Shown here one piece after another: positions 51,773-60,369 of a DNA stretch of 64,000 bases. Under the pieces are notes generated by a model. It did no database searches, was not told the origin of the DNA, and saw only the letters and a list, made by a program, of their open reading frames with translations. Each line of letters opens with the position of its first letter. Positions within the stretch are counted from its first letter, which is position 1. Source of the stretch: Mycolicibacterium frederiksbergense (GTDB taxonomy: Bacteria > Actinomycetota > Actinomycetes > Mycobacteriales > Mycobacteriaceae); contig NZ_JARXVE010000006.1 in assembly GCF_029893345.1 (NCBI RefSeq), forward strand, positions 124,001 to 188,000, read 5' to 3'. A program made the position numbers and the translations under genes.

Positions 51773-52804
51773 ATGCGCATCGGAGTTCTCACCGGCGGCG
51801 GTGACTGCCCTGGCCTGAACGCGGTGATCCGGGCGGTGGTGCGTACCTGCGATCAGCGTTACGGCTCGTCGGTGGTCGGATTCCTCGACGGCTGGCGTGG
51901 CCTGCTGGAGGATCGCCGGATCCAACTGGCCAACGACGACCGCAACGATCGGCTGCTGGCCAAGGGCGGCACCATGCTGGGCACCGCGCGGGTCAACCCG
52001 GAGGTGCTGCGGGCTGGCCTGGACCGGATCAAGCAGACGTTGGAGGACAACGGGATCGACGTGTTGATCCCGATCGGCGGCGAAGGCACATTGACCGCCG
52101 CGCACTGGTTGTCCGAGGAGAACGTCCCGGTGGTCGGGGTGCCCAAGACCATCGACAACGACATCGATTGCACCGATGTGACATTCGGCCACGACACCGC
52201 CCTGCAGGTCGCGACCGAGGCCATCGACCGGTTGCACAGCACCGCCGAATCGCACCAGCGGGTGATGTTGGTCGAGGTGATGGGCCGGCATGCGGGCTGG
52301 ATCGCGCTGAACGCCGGGCTGGCCTCGGGCGCGCACATGACGTTGATCCCGGAGCAGCCGTTCGACGTCGAGGAGGTGTGCCGGCTGGTCAAGCAGCGGT
52401 TTCAGCACGGATCGGCACACTTCATCTGCGTGGTCGCCGAGGGTGCCAAGCCCGCCGAGGGCACCATGCAGCTGCGCCAGGGTGGCATGGACGAGTTCGG
52501 GCACGAGAAGTTCACCGGTGTGGCACAACAATTGGCGCTCGAGGTGGAAAAGCGGATCAAGAAGGATGTCCGGGTCACCGTGCTGGGCCACGTCCAGCGC
52601 GGCGGCACCCCGACGGCCTACGACCGGGTGCTGGCCACCCGGTTCGGGGTGAACGCCGCCGACGCCGCCCATGCCGGTGAGTTCGGGATGATGGTGTCGC
52701 TGCGCGGGCAGGACATCGGCCGGGTGTCGCTGGCCGACGCCACTCGGCACCTCAAGTTGGTGCCGCAGTCGCGCTATGACGACGCTGCGGAGTTCTTCGG
52801 CTAG
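51773..52804 (+). CDS. pfkA: 6-phosphofructokinase PfkA
   Basis: A 343-residue group III PFK catalysing phosphorylation of fructose-6-phosphate in glycolysis. GVLTGGGDCPGLNAVIRA starts the protein, GGEGTLTAAHWL near residue 103 and PKTIDNDIDCTD near 125 form the phosphoryl-transfer and substrate sites, MGRHAGWIAL near 172 and the HVQRGGTPTAYDR block near 270 are standard. The Gly in the GGEG position points to ATP rather than pyrophosphate use. ATG 51773 has AGAAAGG upstream. gatB starts 24 bases after its stop. Orthologue of Rv3010c. Confidence 0.95.
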   Translation: MRIGVLTGGGDCPGLNAVIRAVVRTCDQRYGSSVVGFLDGWRGLLEDRRIQLANDDRNDRLLAKGGTMLGTARVNPEVLRAGLDRIKQTLEDNGIDVLIPIGGEGTLTAAHWLSEENVPVVGVPKTIDNDIDCTDVTFGHDTALQVATEAIDRLHSTAESHQRVMLVEVMGRHAGWIALNAGLASGAHMTLIPEQPFDVEEVCRLVKQRFQHGSAHFICVVAEGAKPAEGTMQLRQGGMDEFGHEKFTGVAQQLALEVEKRIKKDVRVTVLGHVQRGGTPTAYDRVLATRFGVNAADAAHAGEFGMMVSLRGQDIGRVSLADATRHLKLVPQSRYDDAAEFFG

Positions 52805-52828
52805 GCGGCCACCACTAGGATCGATCTC

Positions 52829-54340
52829 ATGTCTGTCGACTCCGCCGAACTCGCCGGCTATGAGGACGTCATCGCCGACTACGAACCCGTGATGGGCATG
52901 GAGGTGCACGTCGAGCTGGCGACGGCCACCAAAATGTTCTGTGGCTGCGCCAACCGGTTCGGCGCCGAGCCCAACACCCTGGTCTGCCCGGTGTGCCTGG
53001 GGCTGCCCGGCTCGCTTCCGGTGCTCAACGCCTCGGCCGTGGAGTCGGCGATCCGTATCGGTCTGGCGCTGAACTGCGATATCGCGCCGTGGGGTCGGTT
53101 CGCCCGGAAGAACTACTTCTACCCCGACCAGCCGAAGAACTATCAGATCTCGCAGTACGACGAGCCGATTGCCGTCAACGGCTACCTCGACGTGCCGCTC
53201 GACGACGGCACCACCTGGCGGGTGGAGATCGAGCGTGCGCACATGGAGGAGGACACCGGCAAGCTGACCCACCTGGGCAGCGACACCGGTCGGATCGCGG
53301 GCGCGACGACCTCGCTGGCCGACTACAACCGCGCCGGCGTTCCGCTGATCGAGATCGTCTCCAAGCCCATCGAGGGGACCGGCGCCCGCGCACCGGAAAT
53401 CGCCCGCGCTTACGTCACCGCACTGCGAGATTTGTTGCGCGGCTTGGGTGTATCCGATGTGCGGATGGACCAGGGCTCGATGCGGTGTGACTCGAACCTT
53501 TCGCTCAAGCCGATCGGGGCGGCCGAGTTCGGCACCCGCACCGAGACCAAGAACGTGAACTCGCTCAAGAGCGTCGAGGTCGCTGTCCGATACGAAATGC
53601 GCCGTCAGGCAGCGGTTCTCAATTCCGGTGGCACGGTCACCCAGGAGACCCGGCACTTTCACGAGGACGGCTACACCTCGCCGGGGCGCAGCAAGGAGAC
53701 CGCGCAGGACTACCGCTACTTCCCCGAGCCCGACCTGGAGCCCGTCGCTCCCAGCGCCGAGCTGGTCGACCGGCTGCGCCAGACCATCCCCGAGCTGCCG
53801 TGGTTGGTGCGCAAGCGGATTCAGCAGGACTGGGGCATCTCCGATGAGGTGATGCGCGATCTGGTCAATGCCGGGGCGGTCGAGTTGGTGGCGGCCACCG
53901 TCGAGCATGGCGCCTCCAGCGAGGCCGCTCGTGCCTGGTGGGGCAACTTCCTGGTGCAGAAGGCCAACGAGGCGGAGGTCGAGCTGGAGTCGCTGGCGAT
54001 CACCCCGGCCCAGGTGGCGGCCGTGGTCAAGCTCGTCGACGAGGGCAAGCTGTCCAACAAGCTGGCCCGCCAGGTCATCGAGGGTGTGCTGGCCGGCGAG
54101 GGTGAACCCGAACAGGTGATGACCGACCGGGGTCTGGCGCTGGTGCGCGACGATTCGGTGATCCAGACCGCCGTCGACGAGGCGCTCGCCGCCAACCCGG
54201 ATGTCGCGGAGAAGATCCGCGGCGGCAAGGTAGCTGCGGCAGGCGCCATTGTCGGTGCGGTGATGAAGGCGACCAAGGGTTCGGCCGACGCGGCCCGGGT
54301 CCGCGAGTTGGTGCTGGCCGCCTGCGGTCAGAGCGGATAA
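52829..54340 (+). CDS. gatB: Aspartyl/glutamyl-tRNA amidotransferase subunit B
   Basis: A 503-residue subunit with the tRNA-binding and kinase/transamidase part of GatCAB. MGMEVHVELATATKMFCGCANRFG near residue 20 starts the cradle domain with zinc-site cysteines (C...C, then CPVCLGLPGSLP near 55). YPDQPKNYQISQYD near 95 and RTETKNVNSLKSVE near 235 are signature blocks. The C-terminal YqeY tail ends AAGAIVGAVMKATKG...ANDIR-type helix. Orthologue of Rv3009c. Confidence 0.96.
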   Translation: MSVDSAELAGYEDVIADYEPVMGMEVHVELATATKMFCGCANRFGAEPNTLVCPVCLGLPGSLPVLNASAVESAIRIGLALNCDIAPWGRFARKNYFYPDQPKNYQISQYDEPIAVNGYLDVPLDDGTTWRVEIERAHMEEDTGKLTHLGSDTGRIAGATTSLADYNRAGVPLIEIVSKPIEGTGARAPEIARAYVTALRDLLRGLGVSDVRMDQGSMRCDSNLSLKPIGAAEFGTRTETKNVNSLKSVEVAVRYEMRRQAAVLNSGGTVTQETRHFHEDGYTSPGRSKETAQDYRYFPEPDLEPVAPSAELVDRLRQTIPELPWLVRKRIQQDWGISDEVMRDLVNAGAVELVAATVEHGASSEAARAWWGNFLVQKANEAEVELESLAITPAQVAAVVKLVDEGKLSNKLARQVIEGVLAGEGEPEQVMTDRGLALVRDDSVIQTAVDEALAANPDVAEKIRGGKVAAAGAIVGAVMKATKGSADAARVRELVLAACGQSG

Positions 54341-54347
54341 CCGGCCG

Positions 54348-54977
54348 TCAGCCGATCGAGCCGGCGAACATCGTCATCGCCGCGGCGGCGTACTGCTCGA
54401 GCCGCTCGCGCGGGTAACTGTCCGGATCGTGCACGGCCAGCCGGCCCAGCATCTCGGCGAACGACAGCAGGGTGTGGCTGAGCAGCTCGGCGTCGAGCTT
54501 GGCCAGCCGGGGATCCACTGCGATACCGGCGTTCGCCATTTGCTCGGCCTGCGTGAGGATCTCGGTGCGGGCATTGCGGACCGCCGCGCGATAGTCCTTC
54601 GGGGCGGTATCGGGCACGGTCAGGATGAGCCGCCAGCGCGTCGGATTCTCCAACACACAGCGCAGGAAGGCCGACACCGTCGCGGTGTAGGCGTCCGCCG
54701 GGCCGGCGGCCGACAGATCCTCGGGCAGGGCGGCCACCACTTGGGCCAGCCCGCGCTGGTGTTCGCGGATGAGCAGGGCGGTGACGAGCTCGGTCCGGGT
54801 ACGGAACGCGGTATAGAGCACGGGTTTGCCGACACCGCCGGCCTCGGCGACGGCTTCCATTCGAAGCTCGTGCAAGGGGTGGTCGTTCAGTACGAGCAAG
54901 GCCGCGTCGAGCAATTGCTGGCGCCGTTGTTCGCGCGGTAGCCGCGGAGCATATCTGCGACGCTGGCGGTTAGGCAC
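54348..54977 (-). CDS. TetR-family transcriptional regulator
   Basis: A 209-residue regulator. The N-terminal helix-turn-helix (about residues 18-65) reads RRQQLLDAALLVLNDHPLHELRMEAVAEAGGVGKPVLYTAF. The C-terminal ligand domain is all-helical (about 80-205) with LRCVLENPTRWRLILTVPD. Target genes and ligand are unknown; it converges with gatB (7 bases between stops), and the 131 bases upstream to the lppZ end hold no clear operator. Confidence 0.87.
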   Translation of the reverse strand: MPNRQRRRYAPRLPREQRRQQLLDAALLVLNDHPLHELRMEAVAEAGGVGKPVLYTAFRTRTELVTALLIREHQRGLAQVVAALPEDLSAAGPADAYTATVSAFLRCVLENPTRWRLILTVPDTAPKDYRAAVRNARTEILTQAEQMANAGIAVDPRLAKLDAELLSHTLLSFAEMLGRLAVHDPDSYPRERLEQYAAAAMTMFAGSIG

Positions 54978-55108
54978 CCGGCCTATGGTACGTCATGGCC
55001 ACCGGGGCGCAGTGGGAACCGAATCGCATTGCATTCATCCTGGCGCCGCCGCGCCGACGGTCGAAAATATAGTCCGCCTAGTCAATCCCGGCCGAAAAGG
55101 CTTGTGCC

Positions 55109-56230
55109 TCAGGTCTTGTCAGCGTTGGTGCGTGGGAAGCCGCCGCCTTGCGGGAAGAGCGGGAAGACAACGTCGTCGAGTTTCTCTGCATCTCCGACGG
55201 TCCGGTTCACGGTTGCTCCCCACACGTTCCCGTCGGGGGAGAGCTGCAGTGCCCAGGCATGGCCGCGCACGTTCTCCCGGACCACTTCCGGGTCGCCGGT
55301 GACCGCACCGGTGTCGGGCGCCTGTCGCACCGCGACGGTCTTCTTGGTATTGACCAGGTTGACCAGCACCGTGCCCTCGAGGGCGGCGCAGCCGGCGACG
55401 CCCGGCCGGTCCGGCCACGTCCACACCGTCGACACCTTCGAATCCTTGGTGATCCGCTGCAGACGGTCAGCGGTCGGGGTGCGGTCGGTGACGTAAAGCG
55501 AGCCGTCCGACGAATCGACGCACATGCCGCCCCCGACGCCCAGCCCGCTCAGCGCCGTGGTGATCGGGGCCTGATTGATCGTCGTGGGCTGTTCGATACG
55601 CAACACCTTGCCGGCGAGGGAGGCCGGATCGGCGGCCAGCGCCGGGTCGCCCGCGTCGCCGGTCTGCACCAGCAGCGTGGTGCGACTGGTGAAGATCAGC
55701 GATCCGGTGTTGCCGCCGGCCCCCTTGGGGATGCCGGTGAGGATCGGCTTCGGCACATCCCCGTCGGCGATGCGGATCACCCGGTTGTCGGTCGGCGTAC
55801 TGACGTAGGCGTACATCAACCGGTCCTGGGCATACGTCGGCGACAGCACGATGTCCATCAGGCCGCCGTCGCCGGCCGGGTCGACCGGGATCACCAGTTT
55901 CACCTTCGGCTCGGCCTTCACCGATACCTGCTTGACCGCGCCGGTGAGCCGCTCGGCGACCAGGGCGGACTGGCTGTCGGGCAGCATGATCAAACCGCTG
56001 GTGCTATCCAGGCAGCCCTGCATCACGCCCGGTGCCGGGCACTCCTTGGGGAACGGCTTGGCCGGCAGCGGGGGCGGGGGTGGCGGTGTCGTCGTCGGTC
56101 CGGCCGCCATCTTCGGCTGCGTGGTGAACGGCTCGGACTGGGCGGCATCGAATCGGGCACAACCCGAACCGACCAGCGTCGCGGCGCACAGAACGGCGGC
56201 CACCCCTGTCATCCGCCGACGCGATCTCAT
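55109..56230 (-). CDS. lppZ: Lipoprotein LppZ, soluble-glucose-dehydrogenase-like beta-propeller
   Basis: A 373-residue lipoprotein. The signal RSRRRMTGVAAVLCAATLVGSGC has its lipid Cys at residue 24. A Pro/Thr-rich linker (TTTPPPPPPLPAKPFP, about 45-60) precedes the propeller. Blade marks such as GDGGLMDIVLSPTYAQDRLMYAYVST and LLVQTGDAGDPALAADPASLAGKVLRIEQPT resemble PQQ-dependent sugar dehydrogenases. Whether it binds PQQ is unknown. The M. tuberculosis orthologue is Rv3006. Divergent from doxX. Confidence 0.9.
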   Translation of the reverse strand: MRSRRRMTGVAAVLCAATLVGSGCARFDAAQSEPFTTQPKMAAGPTTTPPPPPPLPAKPFPKECPAPGVMQGCLDSTSGLIMLPDSQSALVAERLTGAVKQVSVKAEPKVKLVIPVDPAGDGGLMDIVLSPTYAQDRLMYAYVSTPTDNRVIRIADGDVPKPILTGIPKGAGGNTGSLIFTSRTTLLVQTGDAGDPALAADPASLAGKVLRIEQPTTINQAPITTALSGLGVGGGMCVDSSDGSLYVTDRTPTADRLQRITKDSKVSTVWTWPDRPGVAGCAALEGTVLVNLVNTKKTVAVRQAPDTGAVTGDPEVVRENVRGHAWALQLSPDGNVWGATVNRTVGDAEKLDDVVFPLFPQGGGFPRTNADKT

Positions 56231-56366
56231 GCCCGCCAGATTACGGATCGCTCGCCCGTGTGCGCCACGCCGGGATCCCGTGCCGTGTCGGGATCAGTCC
56301 GATACCAGGCGGAAGCGCCGGGGTAAATACCCGGATCGGGCCGAACTTGCACTTACCCTGACAGCT

Positions 56367-57218
56367 GTGTCCAGTCACTCACAGGATTCGCAAGCCTGGC
56401 AACGGCCCGATTACTCGGAACCCAACGATTCCGCCAGGCCGGCCGGGCCAAGCCTGGTCGATCCAGAGGACGATCTGCCATCGGCGGCCTATGGCGGCGA
56501 CTTCGAAACCACCGCCATTCCGCGCTACGACGCGGGCAAGTCGGCTGATCAGCCGGCATTCAGCTTGCTTTCCGAGCCCGAGCCGCTGCCGTACGTGCAA
56601 CCGGGCAGGCCCGCTCCGATGGGGCCGTACTCGGCGGAACCGGCGGAGATCGAGCGTGATGAGTTCATCGACGACCGGATCAAGGCCGCCGGGCGGCGGG
56701 GCACCCAAGATCTTGGACTGCTGATTCTGCGCGTGGCCCTGGGTGGCTTGATGATCATCCACGGTCTGCAGAAGGCCTTCGGCTGGTGGGACGGCCCGGG
56801 GCTGGACGGGTTCAACTCGTCCCTGGGCGAGATGGGCTTCAAGAACGCCGGCATCCTCACCTATGCGGCAACCGGAGGGCAGATCGCGGCCGGTGTGCTG
56901 CTGGTCCTCGGATTGTTCACGCCGATCGCGGCGGCCGGCGCACTCGCTTACCTGATCAACGGGGTGTTGGCGGCGGCGATGGCCGCCCACGAGCAGGCCC
57001 GGCTCGCCGATTTTCTCACCGACGGCACCGAATACCGGTTGATCGTGGTCGTCGCGGCGGCTGCGATCATCCTGACCGGACCTGGTTGCTACGGATTCGA
57101 CGCGGGCCGCGGCTGGGCCCGGCGTCCCTTCGTCGGGTCGTTCATCGCCCTGCTGCTCGGCGTGGGTGGCGGTATCGCGATCTGGGTGCTGCTCAACGGC
57201 GGCAACCCGCTGGGCTGA
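56367..57218 (+). CDS. doxX: DoxX family membrane protein (Rv3005c-like)
   Basis: A 283-residue protein. The first 110 residues are a hydrophilic, Pro- and acid-rich cytoplasmic stretch. From residue about 118 it has four to five helices with the DoxX pattern LRVALGGLMIIHGLQKAFGWW and LVLGLFTPIAAAGALAYLI. In M. tuberculosis the orthologue forms a membrane oxidoreductase complex with superoxide dismutase SodA and SseA in oxidative-stress defence. GTG 56367 was chosen; upstream sequence shows no comparable conserved part. Convergent with the cfp6 gene. Confidence 0.87.
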   Translation: MSSHSQDSQAWQRPDYSEPNDSARPAGPSLVDPEDDLPSAAYGGDFETTAIPRYDAGKSADQPAFSLLSEPEPLPYVQPGRPAPMGPYSAEPAEIERDEFIDDRIKAAGRRGTQDLGLLILRVALGGLMIIHGLQKAFGWWDGPGLDGFNSSLGEMGFKNAGILTYAATGGQIAAGVLLVLGLFTPIAAAGALAYLINGVLAAAMAAHEQARLADFLTDGTEYRLIVVVAAAAIILTGPGCYGFDAGRGWARRPFVGSFIALLLGVGGGIAIWVLLNGGNPLG

Positions 57219-57220
57219 CG

Positions 57221-57610
57221 TCAGGCGTACGGGTTGGGCACCCGGCCGCTGCTCACCTCGGTGAGCAGCGGCAGTGTTGCGAACGTCACGGCGGGCAGAC
57301 GCAGGTCGGATCCGTCGCGCAAATCCGCGATGGCCCATGAGGACCGGTCGAATCGCAGCCCCTTGATGTCGTCCCACGACACCGTCCGGGTGTTCAGCAG
57401 CGAGCGTGCCGTCACGTGGTCGGCATCGGCGGTGGTGCGGTAGCGGATGATCGCCGCCGACAACGCGATCGGGATGATCAGCAACACCGAGAACAGGGCC
57501 GGATTGGCCAGCACCAGGGTCAACATGCCCAGCGCCAAGAAGCCGACTGCGAGGTGTGCCATCGGGGATATCCGGATGACGACAGGGGCGGTTGCCGATC
57601 GTGCACTCAC
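57221..57610 (-). CDS. cfp6: PH-domain membrane protein CFP6-like
   Basis: A 129-residue protein with two close membrane helices (HLAVGFLALGMLTLVLANPALFSVLLIIPIALSAAII, about residues 18-55, read as two helices with a short turn) and a C-terminal bacterial PH-like domain with the VSWDDIKGLRFDRSSWAIADLRDG block. The M. tuberculosis orthologue, Rv3004, was found in culture filtrate. Function unknown. GTG 57610 has AAGGATGAACGG upstream. Its upstream region is the ilvB leader region on the other strand. Confidence 0.82.
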   Translation of the reverse strand: MSARSATAPVVIRISPMAHLAVGFLALGMLTLVLANPALFSVLLIIPIALSAAIIRYRTTADADHVTARSLLNTRTVSWDDIKGLRFDRSSWAIADLRDGSDLRLPAVTFATLPLLTEVSSGRVPNPYA

Positions 57611-57684
57611 CCGTTCATCCTTGCACCACCCGGTGTGCCATCCCGCCCGGCACCTGCCGATCGCCGGCCCGTGGGGGAACCAAT

Positions 57685-57714
57685 TTGACCTTCCACCTGT
57701 ACGGCAGCTACCGT
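57685..57714 (+). promoter_or_regulatory. Probable sigma-A promoter of the ilvB leader
   Basis: TTGACC at 57685-57690 and TACCGT at 57709-57714 are separated by 18 bases, a good match to -35 and the mycobacterial TANNNT -10. A start 6 to 9 bases after the -10 would fall at 57720-57723, so the leader ORF beginning at 57723 would be translated from a leaderless or nearly leaderless transcript. Confidence 0.6.
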
Positions 57715-57722
57715 CGAGTGCT

Positions 57723-57794
57723 ATGCAGACCCCCGGAGTGCTCGTAGTAATTGGTTGGCGCGTTGATGCCGCGCTAGCCCTCTGCCGGGCATAG
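57723..57794 (+). CDS. ilvB leader peptide (attenuator)
   Basis: A 23-residue ORF, MQTPGVLVVIGWRVDAALAL plus CRA, that has 4 Val, 3 Leu and 1 Ile, including the consecutive VLVVI codons. It is followed by a stem of 14 bases and a terminator, then ilvB 137 bases after its stop. Branched-chain-rich leader peptides controlling ilvBNC by attenuation are established in Corynebacterium glutamicum; this arrangement has the same logic. No ribosome site lies before the ATG, which fits leaderless translation. Confidence 0.75.
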   Translation: MQTPGVLVVIGWRVDAALALCRA

Positions 57795-57848
57795 CAAAAC
57801 GCATCGACGCGCCACCCTCGTACAGCTGCCAGCTGACGGGGGTTTTTT
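57756..57848 (+). promoter_or_regulatory. Transcription attenuator of ilvBNC
   Basis: TGGCGCGTTGATGC (57756-57769), inside the leader ORF just after the VLVVI codons, pairs over 14 bases (one G-U) with GCATCGACGCGCCA (57801-57814). Directly after it a terminator stem CCCTCGT/ACGGGGG (57815-57821 with 57836-57842) encloses CAGCT/AGCTG (57823-57827 with 57831-57835), followed by six T at 57843-57848. A ribosome stalled at scarce Val, Leu or Ile codons would cover the first strand. A clear antiterminator pairing was not identified by eye. Confidence 0.75.
57815..57848 (+). terminator. Attenuator terminator upstream of ilvB
   Basis: Stem of 12 pairs in two segments with one bulged A (57822), a 3-base loop GCC at 57828-57830, and a run of six T immediately after. 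Strong rho-independent terminators are rare in mycobacteria, so its presence between a leader ORF and ilvB is meaningful. Confidence 0.82.
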
Positions 57849-57931
57849 GTTTGTCTACAGAGCGCACCGCCACCATTGAATACTGAGATTTCCTGATAGA
57901 GGAACGTGAACAAGACCGTGAAGAGGACATC

Positions 57932-59800
57932 GTGAGCGCACCGACAACGCGACCGCCGAGCCGGTCGGGAACCGCGCCTGCCAACAGCGCAAGCAAGGCC
58001 GGATCGAAATCGGACCAGGGGCAGCCCAAACGGGTTGCACCCCAACAGCTCACCGGTGCGCAGGCCGTCGTCCGGTCGCTGGAAGAGCTCGGCGTGGACG
58101 TCGTGTTCGGCATCCCCGGCGGTGCGGTGCTGCCGGTCTACGACCCGCTGTTCGACTCGCAGAAGTTGCGTCACGTGCTGGTTCGCCACGAGCAGGGCGC
58201 CGGCCACGCGGCCAGCGGCTACGCCCACGCGACCGGCAAGGTCGGTGTGATGATGGCGACGTCGGGCCCCGGCGCGACCAACCTGGTCACCCCGCTGGCC
58301 GACGCCCAGATGGACTCCATTCCGGTGGTGGCCATCACCGGGCAGGTGGGCCGCGGCCTGATCGGCACCGATGCGTTCCAGGAGGCCGATATCTCCGGGA
58401 TCACCATGCCAATCACCAAGCACAACTTCCTGGTGCGCGACGGCGACGACATCGCCCGGGTGATGGCCGAGGCCTTCCACATTGCCCGTTCGGGCCGCCC
58501 GGGCGCGGTGCTCGTCGACATCCCCAAGGACATCCTGCAGGGCCAGTGCACCTTCGCCTGGCCGCCGCAGATGGACCTGCCCGGCTACAAGCCGAACACC
58601 AAACCGCACAGCCGCCAGGTGCGCGAGGCCGCCAAGCTGATCGCTGCGGCGCGCAAGCCCGTGCTCTACGTCGGCGGTGGCGTCATCCGCGGTGAGGCCA
58701 GTGCCGAGTTGCTGGAGCTGGCCGAGCTGACCGGCATCCCGGTCGTCACCACGCTGATGGCCCGCGGTGCCTTCCCGGACAGCCACCCGCAGAACCTGGG
58801 TATGCCGGGCATGCACGGCACCGTGGCGGCCGTGGGCGCGCTGCAGAGGAGCGACCTGCTGATCGCTCTGGGCACCCGGTTCGACGACCGGGTGACCGGC
58901 CAGCTGTCGTCATTCGCGCCGGACGCCAAGGTGATCCACGCTGACATCGACCCCGCCGAGATCGGCAAGAACCGGCATGCCGATGTGCCGATCGTGGGCG
59001 ACGTCAAGGCGGTCATCACCGATCTCATCGAGGTGTTGCGCCGCGACGAGACGACCAGTGCCACACTGAAATTGGACGACTGGTGGGAGTACCTGTCAGG
59101 TCTCAAGTCGACCTACCCGCTGAGCTACGGGCCGCAGAGCGACGGCAGCCTGAGCCCCGAGTACGTCATCGAGACGCTGGGCAAGATCGCCGGTCCGGAG
59201 GCGGTGTACGTGGCCGGGGTCGGGCAGCACCAGATGTGGGCCGCCCAGTTCGTCAAGTACGAGAACCCCAAGACCTGGTTGAACTCCGGTGGTCTGGGCA
59301 CCATGGGCTTCGCCGTTCCGGCGGCCATGGGTGCCAAGTTCGCCCGCCCCGAGGCCGAGGTGTGGGCCATCGACGGCGACGGCTGCTTCCAGATGACCAA
59401 CCAGGAGTTGGCCACCTGTGCCATCGAGGGCGCGCCGATCAAGGTGGCGTTGATCAACAACGGCAACCTGGGCATGGTGCGGCAGTGGCAGACGCTGTTC
59501 TACGACCAGCGGTACAGCCAGACCGATCTGGCCACGCACTCACGTCGGATCCCGGACTTCGTCAAGCTGGCCGAGGCGCTGGGTTGTGTGGGGTTGCGCT
59601 GCGAACGGGCCGAGGACGTCGAGGACGTCATCAACCAGGCCCGGGCCATCAACGACCGCCCGGTGGTCATCGACTTCATCGTCGGTGCCGACGCCCAGGT
59701 GTGGCCGATGGTCGCCGCCGGCACCAGCAACGACGAGATCATGGCAGCCCGGGACATCCGGCCGCTGTTCGACGAGAACGACGACGAGGGGCATGCCTGA
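57932..59800 (+). CDS. ilvB: Acetolactate synthase large subunit IlvB1
   Basis: A 622-residue thiamine-diphosphate enzyme that starts valine, leucine and isoleucine synthesis. About 38 residues of polar N-terminal extension precede the fold. The catalytic Glu is in RHEQGAGHAASGYAHATG near residue 90. The cofactor motif GDGCFQMTNQELATCA...NN (GDG at about 487, NNGNLGMVRQWQ near 510) binds ThDP and Mg. GTG 57932 is preceded by AAGAGGACATC. It overlaps ilvN (TGATG) and is governed by the attenuator upstream. Orthologue of Rv3003c. Confidence 0.96.
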   Translation: MSAPTTRPPSRSGTAPANSASKAGSKSDQGQPKRVAPQQLTGAQAVVRSLEELGVDVVFGIPGGAVLPVYDPLFDSQKLRHVLVRHEQGAGHAASGYAHATGKVGVMMATSGPGATNLVTPLADAQMDSIPVVAITGQVGRGLIGTDAFQEADISGITMPITKHNFLVRDGDDIARVMAEAFHIARSGRPGAVLVDIPKDILQGQCTFAWPPQMDLPGYKPNTKPHSRQVREAAKLIAAARKPVLYVGGGVIRGEASAELLELAELTGIPVVTTLMARGAFPDSHPQNLGMPGMHGTVAAVGALQRSDLLIALGTRFDDRVTGQLSSFAPDAKVIHADIDPAEIGKNRHADVPIVGDVKAVITDLIEVLRRDETTSATLKLDDWWEYLSGLKSTYPLSYGPQSDGSLSPEYVIETLGKIAGPEAVYVAGVGQHQMWAAQFVKYENPKTWLNSGGLGTMGFAVPAAMGAKFARPEAEVWAIDGDGCFQMTNQELATCAIEGAPIKVALINNGNLGMVRQWQTLFYDQRYSQTDLATHSRRIPDFVKLAEALGCVGLRCERAEDVEDVINQARAINDRPVVIDFIVGADAQVWPMVAAGTSNDEIMAARDIRPLFDENDDEGHA

Positions 59801-60312
59801 TGAGCAACACCACCCCCACCCACACCCTCTCGGTGCTGGTCGAAGACAAACCCGGCGTGCTCGCCCGGGTGGCCTCGCTGTTCTCTCGTCGCGGCTACAA
59901 CATCCAGTCCTTGGCGGTCGGTGCCACCGAGCAGAAGGACATGTCGCGGATGACGATCGTGGTCAGCGTCGAGGAATCGCCGCTGGAGCAGATCAACAAG
60001 CAGCTCAACAAGCTGATCAACGTGATCAAGATCGTCGAGCAGGAGGAGGACAACTCCGTCTCTCGCGAACTCGCGTTGATCAAGGTGCGCGCCGACGCGT
60101 CCAACCGGGGCCAGGTCATCGAAGCGGTGAATCTGTTCCGCGCCAAGGTGGTTGATGTTTCGACCGAGTCCCTGACGGTTGAGGCGACCGGCACGCCGGA
60201 GAAGTTGGAGGCCCTACTGCGGGTCCTGGAGCCGTACGGTATCCGCGAGCTCGCACAATCGGGTGTGGTTTCGGTGTCTCGCGGTCCGCGCGGCATCAGC
60301 ACGGCGAAGTAA
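59800..60312 (+). CDS. ilvN: Acetolactate synthase small (regulatory) subunit
   Basis: A 170-residue subunit with an N-terminal ACT domain (HTLSVLVEDKPGVLARVASLFSRRGYNIQSLAVG) that confers valine feedback, and a C-terminal ferredoxin-like half ending LEPYGIRELAQSGVVSVSRG. ATG 59800 shares a base with the ilvB stop (TGATG), giving matched synthesis of the two subunits. ilvC follows after 57 bases. Orthologue of Rv3002c. Confidence 0.96.
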   Translation: MSNTTPTHTLSVLVEDKPGVLARVASLFSRRGYNIQSLAVGATEQKDMSRMTIVVSVEESPLEQINKQLNKLINVIKIVEQEEDNSVSRELALIKVRADASNRGQVIEAVNLFRAKVVDVSTESLTVEATGTPEKLEALLRVLEPYGIRELAQSGVVSVSRGPRGISTAK

Positions 60313-60369
60313 TAAGCACGTCAAGTAGCGTTAACCGGCTGAAGAGCTAGAAGAGAAGGAAAATTTCGC

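Noticed and set aside
51722..53908. 728-codon open frame on the minus strand across pfkA and gatB
   Set aside because: It spans two certain genes in antisense and has no recognisable domain or ribosome site.
57447..57722. Upstream extension of the ilvB leader ORF to 115 codons
   Set aside because: The extension runs antisense through cfp6 and upstream of the likely promoter; the short 23-codon form is the meaningful one.
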